Source: Nocardioides allogilvus
GTDB lineage: Bacteria > Actinomycetota > Actinomycetes > Propionibacteriales > Nocardioidaceae
Assembly: GCF_003047285.1 (NCBI RefSeq)
Contig: NZ_PZYX01000003.1
Location: 248,001-312,000 of the forward strand
DNA: 64,000 bases
Reading direction: 5' to 3'
The translations under genes were made by a program, and so were the position numbers. Below the pieces are notes generated by a model that did no database searches, was not told the DNA's origin, and saw only the letters and a list, made by a program, of their open reading frames with translations. Positions 15,722 through 23,881 of the stretch are shown one piece after another (positions within the stretch are counted from its first letter, which is position 1; each line of letters starts with the position of its first letter).

Positions 15722-16930
15722 ATGGCAGAAGCATTCATCTATGACCACATCCGCACCCCGCGTGGCAAGGGCAAGGCCGGCGGCTCCCTCAACGAGGTGA
15801 AGCCGATCGATCTCGTGGTCACCCTCCTCGACGAGGTCAAGACCCGAAACCCCGGACTCGACCCCGCCCGTGTCGACGACGTCGTCCTCGGTGTCGTCAG
15901 CCCCGTGGGCGACCAGGGCGCCGACATCGCGAAGACCGCGGTGATCGCTGCCGGCTACCCCGACACCACGGCTGGTGTGCAGCTGAACCGCTTCTGCGCC
16001 TCGGGCCTCGAGGCCGTCAACCAGGCCGCGCAGCGGATCCGCTCCGGCTGGGAGGACCTGATCCTCGCCGGTGGCGTCGAGTCGATGAGCCGCGTGGCGA
16101 TGGGCAGCGACGGTGGCGCCTGGGCGATGGACCCGCGCACCGCGCTCGACACCCACTTCGTGCCCCAGGGCATCGGCGCCGACCTGATCGCCACGGTCGA
16201 GGGCTGGAGCCGTGAGGACGTCGACACCTACGCCGCCGAGTCGCAGGCCCGCGCGGCCAAGGCGCAGGCCAACGGCTACTTCGACGGTTCGGTCATCCCC
16301 GTCCGCGACGTCAACGGCCTCGCCGTGCTCGAGCGCGACGAGTTCATCCGCCCCGGCACGACGGTGGAGTCGCTGTCCGGCCTGAAGCCGTCCTTCGCCT
16401 TCCACGGCGACCTGGGCTTCGACGACGTGGCGCTGCAGAAGTACCACTGGATCGAGAAGATCAACCACGTCCACCACGCCGGCAACTCCTCGGGCATCGT
16501 CGACGGTGCCTCGCTGATCGCGATCGGCTCCGAGCAGGTCGGCACCGACCTCGGCCTCACCCCCCGCGCCCGCGTCATCGCGACCGCGGTCAGCGGCGCC
16601 GACCCGACGATCATGCTGACCGGACCCGCGCCGGCTGCCCGCAAGGCGCTGGCCAAGGCCGGCCTGGGCGTCGAGGACATCGACCTGTTCGAGATCAACG
16701 AGGCGTTCGCCGCCGTCGCCATGCGCTTCATGCGCGACATGGGCATCTCCCACGAGATCACCAACGTCAACGGTGGCGCCATCGCGATGGGCCACCCGCT
16801 CGGTGCGACCGGCGCCATGATCCTCGGCACCCTGGTCGACGAGCTCGAGCGCCGCGACCTGCGTCGTGGCCTGGCCACGCTCTGCGTCGGCGGCGGCATG
16901 GGCATCGCCACCATCGTCGAGCGCGTCTGA
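15722..16930 (+). CDS. fadA: Acetyl-CoA C-acyltransferase (thiolase)
   Basis: Catalyses the last step of beta-oxidation, releasing acetyl-CoA from 3-ketoacyl-CoA. The 402 residues hold the full thiolase set: nucleophile Cys92 in [11 protein letters not shown], His358 in GHPLGATGA and Cys388 in CVGGGMG. It is followed after 35 bases by the multifunctional beta-oxidation gene, so the two form a fadA-fadB complex. The ATG at 15722 follows directly on the MerR-type promoter, giving a leaderless start. Confidence 0.95.
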   Translation: MAEAFIYDHIRTPRGKGKAGGSLNEVKPIDLVVTLLDEVKTRNPGLDPARVDDVVLGVVSPVGDQGADIAKTAVIAAGYPDTTAGVQLNRFCASGLEAVNQAAQRIRSGWEDLILAGGVESMSRVAMGSDGGAWAMDPRTALDTHFVPQGIGADLIATVEGWSREDVDTYAAESQARAAKAQANGYFDGSVIPVRDVNGLAVLERDEFIRPGTTVESLSGLKPSFAFHGDLGFDDVALQKYHWIEKINHVHHAGNSSGIVDGASLIAIGSEQVGTDLGLTPRARVIATAVSGADPTIMLTGPAPAARKALAKAGLGVEDIDLFEINEAFAAVAMRFMRDMGISHEITNVNGGAIAMGHPLGATGAMILGTLVDELERRDLRRGLATLCVGGGMGIATIVERV

Positions 16931-16965
16931 CACCGGACCCGAACTCCTAAGGAACCTGACAAGAG

Positions 16966-19158
16966 ATGACTGAGAACCAGAGCGCCATCCGGTACGACCG
17001 CGACGCCGACGGCATCGTCGTGCTGACCCTCGACGACCCGACCGCCAGCGCCAACACGATGAACGAGCTGTACGGCCGCAGCATGGAGGAGGCCGTCGCC
17101 CGCCTCGAGGAGGAGAAGGGCGAGATCACCGGTGTGGTGATCACGTCTGCCAAGAAGACCTTCTTCGCCGGCGGCAACCTCAAGGACCTGCTGTCGGTCG
17201 GCCCCGACCAGGCGCAGGAGATCTTCGACAAGAGCCAGGCCCTCAAGGCCCAGCTGCGTCGCATCGAGAAGCTCGGCGTGCCGACCGTGGCGGCCATCAA
17301 CGGCGCCGCGCTCGGCGGCGGCCTCGAGATCGCGCTGGCCTTCAACCACCGCATCGCGGTCGACGGTCGCTACGAGATCGGCCTGCCCGAGGTCACCCTC
17401 GGCCTGCTGCCCGGCGGCGGCGGCGTCGCCCGCGTCACGCGCCTCCTCGGCGTCTCGTCCGCCCTCATGGACGTCCTGCTCCAGGGCCAGCGCTACAAGC
17501 CTGCGGCCGCCCAGGCCAAGGGCCTGGTCCACGACCTCGTCGCCACCCAGGACGAGCTGCTCCCCGCCGCGAAGGCGTGGGTGCTGGCCAACAAGGACAA
17601 CGACGAGGCCGCGACCCAGCCCTGGGACCGCAAGGGCTACAAGATGCCCGGTGGTACGCCGTCGCACCCCTCGCTCGCGCAGATGCTGCCCGCCTTCCCG
17701 GCCGGTCTGAAGAAGCAGCTCAAGGGTGCGCAGTTCCCCGCTCCCGAGGCGATCATGGCCGCGTCCGTCGAGGGCGCCCAGGTCGACTTCGAGACCGCGG
17801 CCCGCATCGAGTCGCGCTACTTCGCCAAGCTCGTCACCGGTCAGAACGCGAAGAACATGATCCAGGCGTTCTTCTTCGACCTGCAGCAGATCAACTCCGG
17901 CGCGCTGCGTCCCGAGGGTGTGCCTGCCTTCAAGCCCACCAAGGTCGCCGTGCTTGGCGCCGGCATGATGGGCGCGGGCATCGCCTACGTCTGTGCGCGG
18001 GCCGGCATGGAGGTCGTCCTCAAGGACGTCGCGCTGGAGTCCGCCGAGCGCGGCAAGGCCTACTCCGCGAAGATCAACGAGAAGGCCGTCTCCCGCGGCA
18101 AGCTCACGCAGGAGAAGTCCGACGAGCTGCTCGCCCGGATCACCCCGACCGACAACGCCGCTGACACCAAGGGCTGCGACCTCGTCATCGAGGCCGTCTT
18201 CGAGGACCCGTCGCTGAAGGCCAAGGTGTTCGCCGAGATCGCCGAGCACATCAACCCCGACGCGCTGCTGTGCTCCAACACCTCGACGCTGCCGATCACC
18301 GAGCTGGCCCAGGGCGTCGACCGCCCGGCCGACTTCATCGGCCTGCACTTCTTCTCCCCGGTGGACAAGATGCCGCTGGTCGAGATCATCGCCGGCAAGG
18401 AGACCAGCGACACCGCGATCGCCCAGGCGATCGACATCGTCCAGCTGATCAAGAAGACCCCGATCGTCGTCAACGACAGCCGTGGCTTCTACACCTCGCG
18501 CGTCATCGGCACCCAGATCAACGAGGGCATCGCGATGCTCGGCGAGGGCGTCAGCCCGGTCAGCATCGACCGCGCCACCACCATGGCCGGCTTCCCCGTG
18601 GGTCCGCTGCAGATCACCGACGAGCTCAACATGGAGCTCATGGCCAAGATCCGCAAGGCCTCGCGCGACGCCGTCGAGCGTGACGGCGGCACCTGGGTCG
18701 TCAACGGTGCCGAGAAGGTCATCGACAAGATGATCGAGCTCGGTCGCTCCAGCAAGCTCAAGGGCGCCGGCTTCTACGACTACGACGAGTCCGGCAAGCG
18801 CCTGGGCCTGTGGTCGGGCCTGGCCGAGGAGTTCCCGGTCGCCGAGGAGCAGATCCCGCTCCAGGACATCCAGGACCGCCAGCTCGTGGTCGAGGCCATC
18901 GAGACGATCAAGTGCTTCGACGAGGGCGTCCTGCGCTCCGCCGCCGAGGCCAACATCGGCTCGATCTTCGGCATCGGCTTCCCGCCCGCGACCGGTGGCG
19001 CGATCCAGTACGTCAACGGCTTCGAGGGCGCAGCGGGCCGTGGCCCGGCCGGCTTCGTGGCCCGGGCCCGCGAGCTCGCCGCGAAGTACGGCGAGCGCTT
19101 CGAGCCGCCGGCCTCCGTGGTCGCCGTGGCCGAGGCCGGGGGCACCTACCCCGCCTGA
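16966..19158 (+). CDS. fadB: 3-hydroxyacyl-CoA dehydrogenase / enoyl-CoA hydratase (multifunctional FadB type)
   Basis: Hydrates enoyl-CoA and oxidises the 3-hydroxyacyl-CoA with NAD+, the two middle steps of beta-oxidation. The 730 residues show a crotonase domain (about 1-310; [12 protein letters not shown] and [12 protein letters not shown] carry the two catalytic glutamates), then an NAD domain starting [16 protein letters not shown] (about 325) with the catalytic His near 460 in [18 protein letters not shown]-terminal dehydrogenase repeat follows. An AAGGA site precedes the ATG. The gene ends four bases before a large palindromic element that probably terminates the operon. Confidence 0.95.
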   Translation: MTENQSAIRYDRDADGIVVLTLDDPTASANTMNELYGRSMEEAVARLEEEKGEITGVVITSAKKTFFAGGNLKDLLSVGPDQAQEIFDKSQALKAQLRRIEKLGVPTVAAINGAALGGGLEIALAFNHRIAVDGRYEIGLPEVTLGLLPGGGGVARVTRLLGVSSALMDVLLQGQRYKPAAAQAKGLVHDLVATQDELLPAAKAWVLANKDNDEAATQPWDRKGYKMPGGTPSHPSLAQMLPAFPAGLKKQLKGAQFPAPEAIMAASVEGAQVDFETAARIESRYFAKLVTGQNAKNMIQAFFFDLQQINSGALRPEGVPAFKPTKVAVLGAGMMGAGIAYVCARAGMEVVLKDVALESAERGKAYSAKINEKAVSRGKLTQEKSDELLARITPTDNAADTKGCDLVIEAVFEDPSLKAKVFAEIAEHINPDALLCSNTSTLPITELAQGVDRPADFIGLHFFSPVDKMPLVEIIAGKETSDTAIAQAIDIVQLIKKTPIVVNDSRGFYTSRVIGTQINEGIAMLGEGVSPVSIDRATTMAGFPVGPLQITDELNMELMAKIRKASRDAVERDGGTWVVNGAEKVIDKMIELGRSSKLKGAGFYDYDESGKRLGLWSGLAEEFPVAEEQIPLQDIQDRQLVVEAIETIKCFDEGVLRSAAEANIGSIFGIGFPPATGGAIQYVNGFEGAAGRGPAGFVARARELAAKYGERFEPPASVVAVAEAGGTYPA

Positions 19159-19161
19159 CGC

Positions 19162-19275
19162 GTCAAAGTTCCCCAAGAGGTGCAGGAGTCCCCGGTTAAG
19201 CGGGGACTCCTGCACCTCTCGCCCGTTGCAACGGCCAACAAGTGAGGGTTTCCCCGCCTAGGCGGGGACTTTGAC
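19162..19275 (+). repeat. Tripartite palindromic element, copy B (most complete)
   Basis: Outer arms GTCAAAGT (19162-19169) and ACTTTGAC (19268-19275) enclose three perfect palindromes: a 19-bp stem (19176-19194 / 19201-19219, loop GTTAAG), CCGTTGCAACGG (19223-19234) and TCCCCGCCTAGGCGGGGA (19251-19268). It lies between fadB and an ABC transporter operon and ends at the latter's ribosome binding site. It should terminate fadB strongly. Confidence 0.85.
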
Positions 19276-19288
19276 AGAGGATGATCCC

Positions 19289-19981
19289 GTGACCCCCGTG
19301 ATCGACATCCGCGCCCTGCACGTGCGCTTCGGCGAGGTGGAGGCCGTGGCCGGCATCGACCTCGCCGCGGACTCCGGCCGGGCGACAGCGCTGCTCGGTC
19401 GCAACGGCGCCGGCAAGTCGACGACGATGAAGGTGCTGGCTGGCGTCGTACCCCCCACGTCCGGCACCGTGCTCGTCAACGGCCACGACGTCGCCACCGA
19501 CCCGCTCGCCGTGAAGCGCACCGTCGGCTACTGCCCCGACGTCGGCGGTCTCGTCCCGCGCGCGACGCCGTGGGAGCACCTCCAGCTCACCGCCCGGCTG
19601 CGGCGGATGCCCGACTGGGAGGCCCGCGGCCGCGACCTGCTCGAGCGCTTCGAGCTCGGCGACGTCGCCCACCGGGTCGTCGGCGGCTTCAGCCACGGCA
19701 TGGGCCGCCGGCTGTCCGTCGTGCTCGCCGCCCTGCACGAGCCGGCCGTGCTGCTGCTCGACGAGCCCTTCGACGGCGTCGACCCGATCGGCGTCGAGGC
19801 CACCCTCGAGGTCGTCGCCGACGCGCGCGCCCGTGGCGCCTGCATCCTGCTGTCCACGCACCTGCGCGACCTCGCCCTGGAGGCGTGCGGCTCTGCGATC
19901 GTCCTGCGCGGCGGCTCGAGCGTCGCCGAGATGGACGCCGCCGAGCTCACCGTCGAGGCCTACCGTGCGCTCCTCGACTGA
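19289..19981 (+). CDS. ABC transporter ATP-binding protein
   Basis: A 230-residue nucleotide-binding subunit of an ABC exporter. Walker A GRNGAGKST, a weakly conserved signature FSHGMGRR, Walker B VLLLDEPFDGVD and the switch His in LLSTHLRDLA are visible. The signature deviates from LSGGQ, as in ABC-2/daunorubicin-type proteins. The GTG at 19289 has an AGAGG site eight bases upstream and fits the family N-terminus (TPVIDIRALHVRFG). The permease gene overlaps its 3' end by 17 bases. Substrate unknown. Confidence 0.88.
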   Translation: MTPVIDIRALHVRFGEVEAVAGIDLAADSGRATALLGRNGAGKSTTMKVLAGVVPPTSGTVLVNGHDVATDPLAVKRTVGYCPDVGGLVPRATPWEHLQLTARLRRMPDWEARGRDLLERFELGDVAHRVVGGFSHGMGRRLSVVLAALHEPAVLLLDEPFDGVDPIGVEATLEVVADARARGACILLSTHLRDLALEACGSAIVLRGGSSVAEMDAAELTVEAYRALLD

Positions 19982-21485
19982 GACCTGGTCCGGCGCCACC
20001 GCCGACCTGCGCCACCTCCTCCGCTTCCGGTCCGGGACCGTACGGCGACCGCGACTGACCGCAGTGGCCGTGGCCGTCGTCGTGGGACTGACGGTCGTGC
20101 TGGCCGTGGCACCGGCCTGGATCACGGGCCTGCCCGCCGACCGTGCGCGCCAGCTCGAGGACCTGCTGCCGGCCGCGTTCGCCGGCTTCCTGCTGCTCGG
20201 CATCGGTGCCTCGATGGGCGGGGGCGGCGGCCGTGAGCTCCTGCCCCGCGAGCAGGCCGTCATCCACCCCATCGGGCCGGTCACCGAGCACCTCGGTGCG
20301 CTGGTGCTCGCTCCGCTCAACCTCGCCTGGCTGCTGCAGGCATGGGCGCTGCTCGCGGCCACGGCGCTCTCCGTCGGGCCGCAGGGACTCCTCGGGGCGC
20401 AGGCCGTCGTCGTGCTCTGGCTGCTCGTCGCCACGGCGCTGGCGCAGGTCGTCGGCTGGTCGGTCGAGGGCACCCGCCGTACCCGGCACGGAGTGCTCGT
20501 CGTCCGCACGCTCACCGTCCTCGTCGGCGTGGCCCTGCTGGTCGGGCAGGTCGCCGGTCGCCTCGACGACCTGGTCCGGGTGCTGCCGACCACTGCCCTC
20601 GCGTCCTCGTTGGGCGACCCTGGCTGGCCGCTGGTCGGGGCCCTCCTCGTCGCGGTGCTGGGCGTCGCGGTCGCCGTCGGCGCCGTACCCGCCCGCTGGG
20701 CGCTCTCGCTCCCGCCGCGCGAGGAGCTGAGGGTCGAGTCGGGCGTCCACGAGGCCCGGCCCGCGCCGGTCGCACGGTTGCTCGGCGACGACCTCGCCCT
20801 GCTGAGGCGGCTGGACCGCGGTTCGGTCTGGCGCTCGGTAGGGATGCGCCGCGGCCTGATCGTGCTGGCCCTCGGCCCCGCCCTGGTCGCCCTGGGCGGT
20901 GGCCTGGAGTGGGACACGATCCTGATCCTGCCGGGGCTCGGGGCGAGCGGTGCCGTGCTGCTCTACGGCGTCAACGCCTGGTGCCTCGACGGTCGCGGGA
21001 TGCTGTGGCGCGAGAGCCTGCCCGTCGAGCCCGCGCGGATCTTCGACGCCCGCACCCTCGTCACCGCCGAGTGCCTCGTCGCCGTCTCCGCGGTCCCCGT
21101 GCTGGTCGGGTCGGTGCGCAACGGCCTGCCGTCGCAGCAGGTCGCGATCGCGCTGGTCGTCTGCTGGCTGGTCGCGGTGGTGCAGGTGCTCGCGATCTCG
21201 ATGAAGTGGTCCGTACGGCGCCCGTATGCCGTCGACCTGCGCTCACCGCGCGCCACCCCGGCCCCGCACACGGCGATGTTCGGCTATGCCGCGCGGCTCT
21301 CGCTGGTCACGACCCTGACCGGGATGCTGTTCGTCGGCGCGGCCGGGGTCGACGTGTGGTGGCTGCCGCCGGCCATGGGCGCGCCGTTCCTGCTCTGGTC
21401 GAGCGTCCGGCTCGTCCGCGCCCGGCGGCGCTGGCTCTCCGCGCCGGCCCGGGCGGAGATCGCGCTCACCGTCGCGGCCGGCTGA
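19965..21485 (+). CDS. Putative ABC transporter permease
   Basis: A 506-residue polytopic membrane protein with at least ten hydrophobic stretches (for example VAVAVVVGLTVVLAVAPAW near 37 and GRLDDLVRVLPTTALASSL after a helix pair). It has no recognised enzymatic motif. The coupling to an upstream ATPase gene (17-base overlap) makes it the membrane partner of an ABC-2-like exporter. The GTG at 19965 is the most likely start; sequence upstream in this frame lies inside the ATPase gene. Sequence similarity to a named permease family is not obvious by eye. Confidence 0.78.
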   Translation: MRSSTETWSGATADLRHLLRFRSGTVRRPRLTAVAVAVVVGLTVVLAVAPAWITGLPADRARQLEDLLPAAFAGFLLLGIGASMGGGGGRELLPREQAVIHPIGPVTEHLGALVLAPLNLAWLLQAWALLAATALSVGPQGLLGAQAVVVLWLLVATALAQVVGWSVEGTRRTRHGVLVVRTLTVLVGVALLVGQVAGRLDDLVRVLPTTALASSLGDPGWPLVGALLVAVLGVAVAVGAVPARWALSLPPREELRVESGVHEARPAPVARLLGDDLALLRRLDRGSVWRSVGMRRGLIVLALGPALVALGGGLEWDTILILPGLGASGAVLLYGVNAWCLDGRGMLWRESLPVEPARIFDARTLVTAECLVAVSAVPVLVGSVRNGLPSQQVAIALVVCWLVAVVQVLAISMKWSVRRPYAVDLRSPRATPAPHTAMFGYAARLSLVTTLTGMLFVGAAGVDVWWLPPAMGAPFLLWSSVRLVRARRRWLSAPARAEIALTVAAG

Positions 21486-21520
21486 TCGCCGTACGCCCGG
21501 AGTGGTCACCGCGCCGGCGC

Positions 21521-21581
21521 CACACCACCGCACTGCGGCCCTGGTGACGCTCCTGCGGTGGCAGGCGACCGCAGGAGCGTC
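21521..21581 (+). repeat. Dispersed GC-rich repeat with terminator hairpin, copy 2
   Basis: Shares CACCGCACTGCGG and CTCCTGCGGTGGCA with 9465-9526 at the same spacing. It contains perfect 14-bp arms GACGCTCCTGCGGT / ACCGCAGGAGCGTC (21546-21581), a probable terminator of the permease gene. Confidence 0.7.
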
Positions 21582-21615
21582 CAGGACACGGTGTGACAGC
21601 GCAGCCGACATGACT

Positions 21616-21643
21616 CGACCCGCCCGGTCTCCCGGGCGGGTCG
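21616..21643. terminator. Bidirectional hairpin between permease and RDD genes
   Basis: Perfect 12-bp arms CGACCCGCCCGG / CCGGGCGGGTCG with a four-base loop. It lies 16 bases beyond the stop of the minus-strand RDD gene and can also stop read-through from the plus strand. Confidence 0.75.
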
Positions 21644-21658
21644 GAGGGTGGAGCTGGG

Positions 21659-22264
21659 TCAGCCCTTCGGCTGGTCGATGACGTAGGTGCCGATCACCTT
21701 GTCGGCGAAGGTCTGGCGCTTGGCGTCCCACAGCGGCCAGAGGAAGCCGAGGTAGCAGGGGAGCGCGTCCAGGATGTGCGCGAGCTGGCGCACGAACGAC
21801 ATGCCGGCGCCGATCGGCTGGCCGGTCTCGGCCTTGACGAGCTTGATGCCCATCACGCCCTTGCCGATGGAGTAGCCCGTCCGACCCTGCTTGATGCAGC
21901 TGTTCCAGATGAAGAAGGCGAGTCCCATGATGATGCCGAGGCCCATCAGCGCGAGTGCCAGGCCGCTGGCACCGCCGCCGGTGTTCGTGACCTCACCGGT
22001 GACCGGGTCGGTGGTGAGCTCGGCGCTGCTGGCGGCCATGATCGAGCCGACGATGTAGAGGGACTGGGCCAGCATTCCCAGGAGCCCGTCGATCACCGCC
22101 GCGCCGACCCGCTTGCCCCAGTGGGCGAAGGTCACGCCCTGCGGCACGCCGCCGTAGCCAGCGGGGTCGTAGGACTGGGCGCCGTAGGGGTTGACGGGCT
22201 GGCCGTAGGGGTCCTGGCCGGGCTGGCCGTAGGGGTCGGATGGCGGGTTGCCGTAGTTGGACAT
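21659..22264 (-). CDS. RDD family membrane protein
   Basis: A 201-residue protein. The first 45 residues are a Pro/Gly/Tyr/Gln-rich cytoplasmic tail with DPYGQP-type repeats. Then comes an RDD domain with three to four transmembrane segments (FAHWGKRVGAAVIDGLLGML ... RTGYSIGKGVMGIKLV ... DALPCYLGFLWPLWDAKRQTFADKVIGTYVI). RDD proteins are common in actinobacterial membranes; some relatives are ion antiporters, but no function can be given here. The ATG at 22264 has a GGGGGA site and starts the repeat tail. Monocistronic with its own terminator. Confidence 0.85.
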   Translation of the reverse strand: MSNYGNPPSDPYGQPGQDPYGQPVNPYGAQSYDPAGYGGVPQGVTFAHWGKRVGAAVIDGLLGMLAQSLYIVGSIMAASSAELTTDPVTGEVTNTGGGASGLALALMGLGIIMGLAFFIWNSCIKQGRTGYSIGKGVMGIKLVKAETGQPIGAGMSFVRQLAHILDALPCYLGFLWPLWDAKRQTFADKVIGTYVIDQPKG

Positions 22265-22377
22265 GTTTCCCCCTTGGGAAGTCGTGGAAGTGCGGCCGCC
22301 CTCAGGAGCGCGCGTCGAGGTACCTCCCCCGAATGCGGGTCGCGAAACCCGGAGCCTGCCACCTGTGGATGTCGGTG

Positions 22378-22451
22378 TCACGGCTTGAGTGGGGTTCTTG
22401 GCGGATGCCGCACCGAATGCCAGCACTTGAGCGTCCAGATGGACGCTCAAG
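22378..22451 (+). repeat. 74-bp dispersed repeat, left copy flanking the PadR-ABC operon
   Basis: Begins TCACGGCTTGAGTGGGG and ends in a 12-bp stem from CTTGAGCGTCCA to TGGACGCTCAAG (22426-22451). About 60 of 74 bases match 26567-26640 in the same orientation and length. The region 22265-22538 holds this repeat and the PadR promoter but no gene. Confidence 0.8.
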
Positions 22452-22465
22452 GGAGAAAGGGCCCT

Positions 22466-22493
22466 GCATACCCGGTATGCATACGTGGTATAC
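22466..22493 (+). promoter_or_regulatory. Cluster of GTATAC-like palindromes before the PadR-ABC operon
   Basis: GCATACCCGGTATGC (22466-22480), GTATGCATAC (22475-22484, perfect) and GTATAC (22488-22493) overlap in a 28-bp AT-rich island about 45 bases before the PadR start. This looks like a PadR operator array. The promoter elements were not resolved. Confidence 0.6.
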
Positions 22494-22538
22494 ATCTCCC
22501 AGCGTCGGTCACGGGGGCCGACGACGAGGAGGGGCGCG

Positions 22539-23165
22539 ATGTCGATCCGACAGGCGATGCTCGCGCTGCTGGAGCCGGAGCCGATGTACGGCTACCAGCT
22601 CCGCGCGGAGTTCGAGCAGCGCACCGGGGCGACCTGGCCGCTCAACGTCGGGCAGGTCTACACGACCCTGTCCCGGCTCGAGCGCGACGGCCTGATCGAG
22701 CACGACGAGCGCGTCGACGCGGCGGGGGCCGCAGACGCGCCCGATCGAGCAGCCCAGGTGATGTATCGCATCACCCCCTCCGGCAGGGGCGAGGTGTCGG
22801 CGTGGTTCACCACGCCGGTGCCTCGCACCCAGCCGCCCCGCGACGAGCTCGCGATCAAGCTCGCCATCGCGGTGACCCTGCCGGGCGTCGACGTGGGTGC
22901 GCTGATCCAGCAGCAGCGTACGGCGACCATGACCGCCCTCCAGGACTACACGCGCCTCAAGCGCAGCGGTCGCGCGTCGCGACCCGATCAACCCGAGGAC
23001 CTCGCGTGGTCGCTGGTCCTCGACTCGCTCGTCTTCGACGCCGAGGCCGAGATCCGCTGGCTCGACCACTGCGAAGCCCGGCTCCGGCGCGCCGCAGCCG
23101 AGGGTCACCTGCACGTCCCTGCCTGTCCGACCCGGACGGCCGACTCCGAGGAAGTTCGCCCATGA
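22539..23165 (+). CDS. PadR family transcriptional regulator
   Basis: A 208-residue PadR-type repressor with winged helix (MSIRQAMLALLEPEPMYGYQLRAEFEQRTGATWPLNVGQVYTTLSRLERDGLI, about 1-55) and a C-terminal helical dimerization region. It is first in an operon with an ABC ATPase and a large FtsX-like permease (ATGA and GTGA overlaps). PadR control of such exporters often responds to antimicrobial or peptide stress. The ATG at 22539 has a GAGGAGGGG site. The palindrome cluster upstream is its probable operator. Confidence 0.92.
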   Translation: MSIRQAMLALLEPEPMYGYQLRAEFEQRTGATWPLNVGQVYTTLSRLERDGLIEHDERVDAAGAADAPDRAAQVMYRITPSGRGEVSAWFTTPVPRTQPPRDELAIKLAIAVTLPGVDVGALIQQQRTATMTALQDYTRLKRSGRASRPDQPEDLAWSLVLDSLVFDAEAEIRWLDHCEARLRRAAAEGHLHVPACPTRTADSEEVRP

Positions 23166-23881
23166 GTGCCGTCGTGCTCCACCTGGACAACGTGACCCGT
23201 GTGCACGGCGAGGGTCCCACCGAGGTGCACGCCCTGCGCGGCGTCAGCTTCAGGGCCTGCGCCGGCGAGCTCGTCGCCGTGATGGGCCCGTCCGGCTCCG
23301 GCAAGTCCACCCTGCTGACCATCGCGGGCGGGCTCGATGAGCCGACGAGCGGCACCGTCAGCGTCGAGGGCGCGGTCCTGGGCAGCCTCGGCAACGCCGG
23401 ACGAGCCCGCATGCGGCGTACGTCGATCGGCTACGTCTTCCAGGACTTCAACCTGATCCCCGCGCTGACCGCGGCGGAGAACGTCGCCCTCCCGCGCGAG
23501 CTCGACGGCGAGCGCAGCAAGGCGGCGCGCCTGCTCGCGCTGGCCGCGCTCGAGGAGGTCGGCATCGTCGATCTGGCGGACAGGTTCCCCGACGAGATGT
23601 CGGGCGGTCAGCAGCAGCGGGTCGCGATCGCGCGCGCCATCGTCGGGGAGCGGCGGCTGATCCTTGCCGACGAGCCGACGGGTGCGCTGGACACCGACAC
23701 CGGCGAGGAGATCCTGCGCCTGCTGCGCAACCGCTGCGACGCGGGCGCGGCCGGGGTGCTGGTGACGCACGAGGCCCGGCACGCCGCCTGGGCCGACCGC
23801 GTCGTCTTCCTCCGCGACGGCCTGATCGTCGACGAGTCCGGGGCCGACGTGGCCGACGAGCTGCTCGAGGTCACGCCGTGA
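23162..23881 (+). CDS. ABC transporter ATP-binding protein (MacB/LolD type)
   Basis: A 239-residue ATPase with Walker A GPSGSGKST (about 41-49), Q-loop VFQDFNLIPALTAAENV, signature MSGGQQQR, Walker B LILADEPTGALD and H-loop VTHEARHAAWADRVVFLRDG. The signature and GALDT motif are typical of MacB/LolD-like ATPases that drive mechanotransmission through FtsX-like permeases rather than classic transport. It overlaps the PadR gene upstream and the permease gene downstream by four bases each. Confidence 0.93.
   Translation: MSAVVLHLDNVTRVHGEGPTEVHALRGVSFRACAGELVAVMGPSGSGKSTLLTIAGGLDEPTSGTVSVEGAVLGSLGNAGRARMRRTSIGYVFQDFNLIPALTAAENVALPRELDGERSKAARLLALAALEEVGIVDLADRFPDEMSGGQQQRVAIARAIVGERRLILADEPTGALDTDTGEEILRLLRNRCDAGAAGVLVTHEARHAAWADRVVFLRDGLIVDESGADVADELLEVTP

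Noticed and set aside
16276..19215. A 979-residue minus-strand frame opposite fadAB
   Set aside because: It mirrors the coding strand of well-conserved beta-oxidation genes and shows only low-complexity sequence.
19162..19275. CRISPR-like repeat
   Set aside because: The palindromes are single, not evenly spaced direct repeats with unique spacers, and no cas gene is present.
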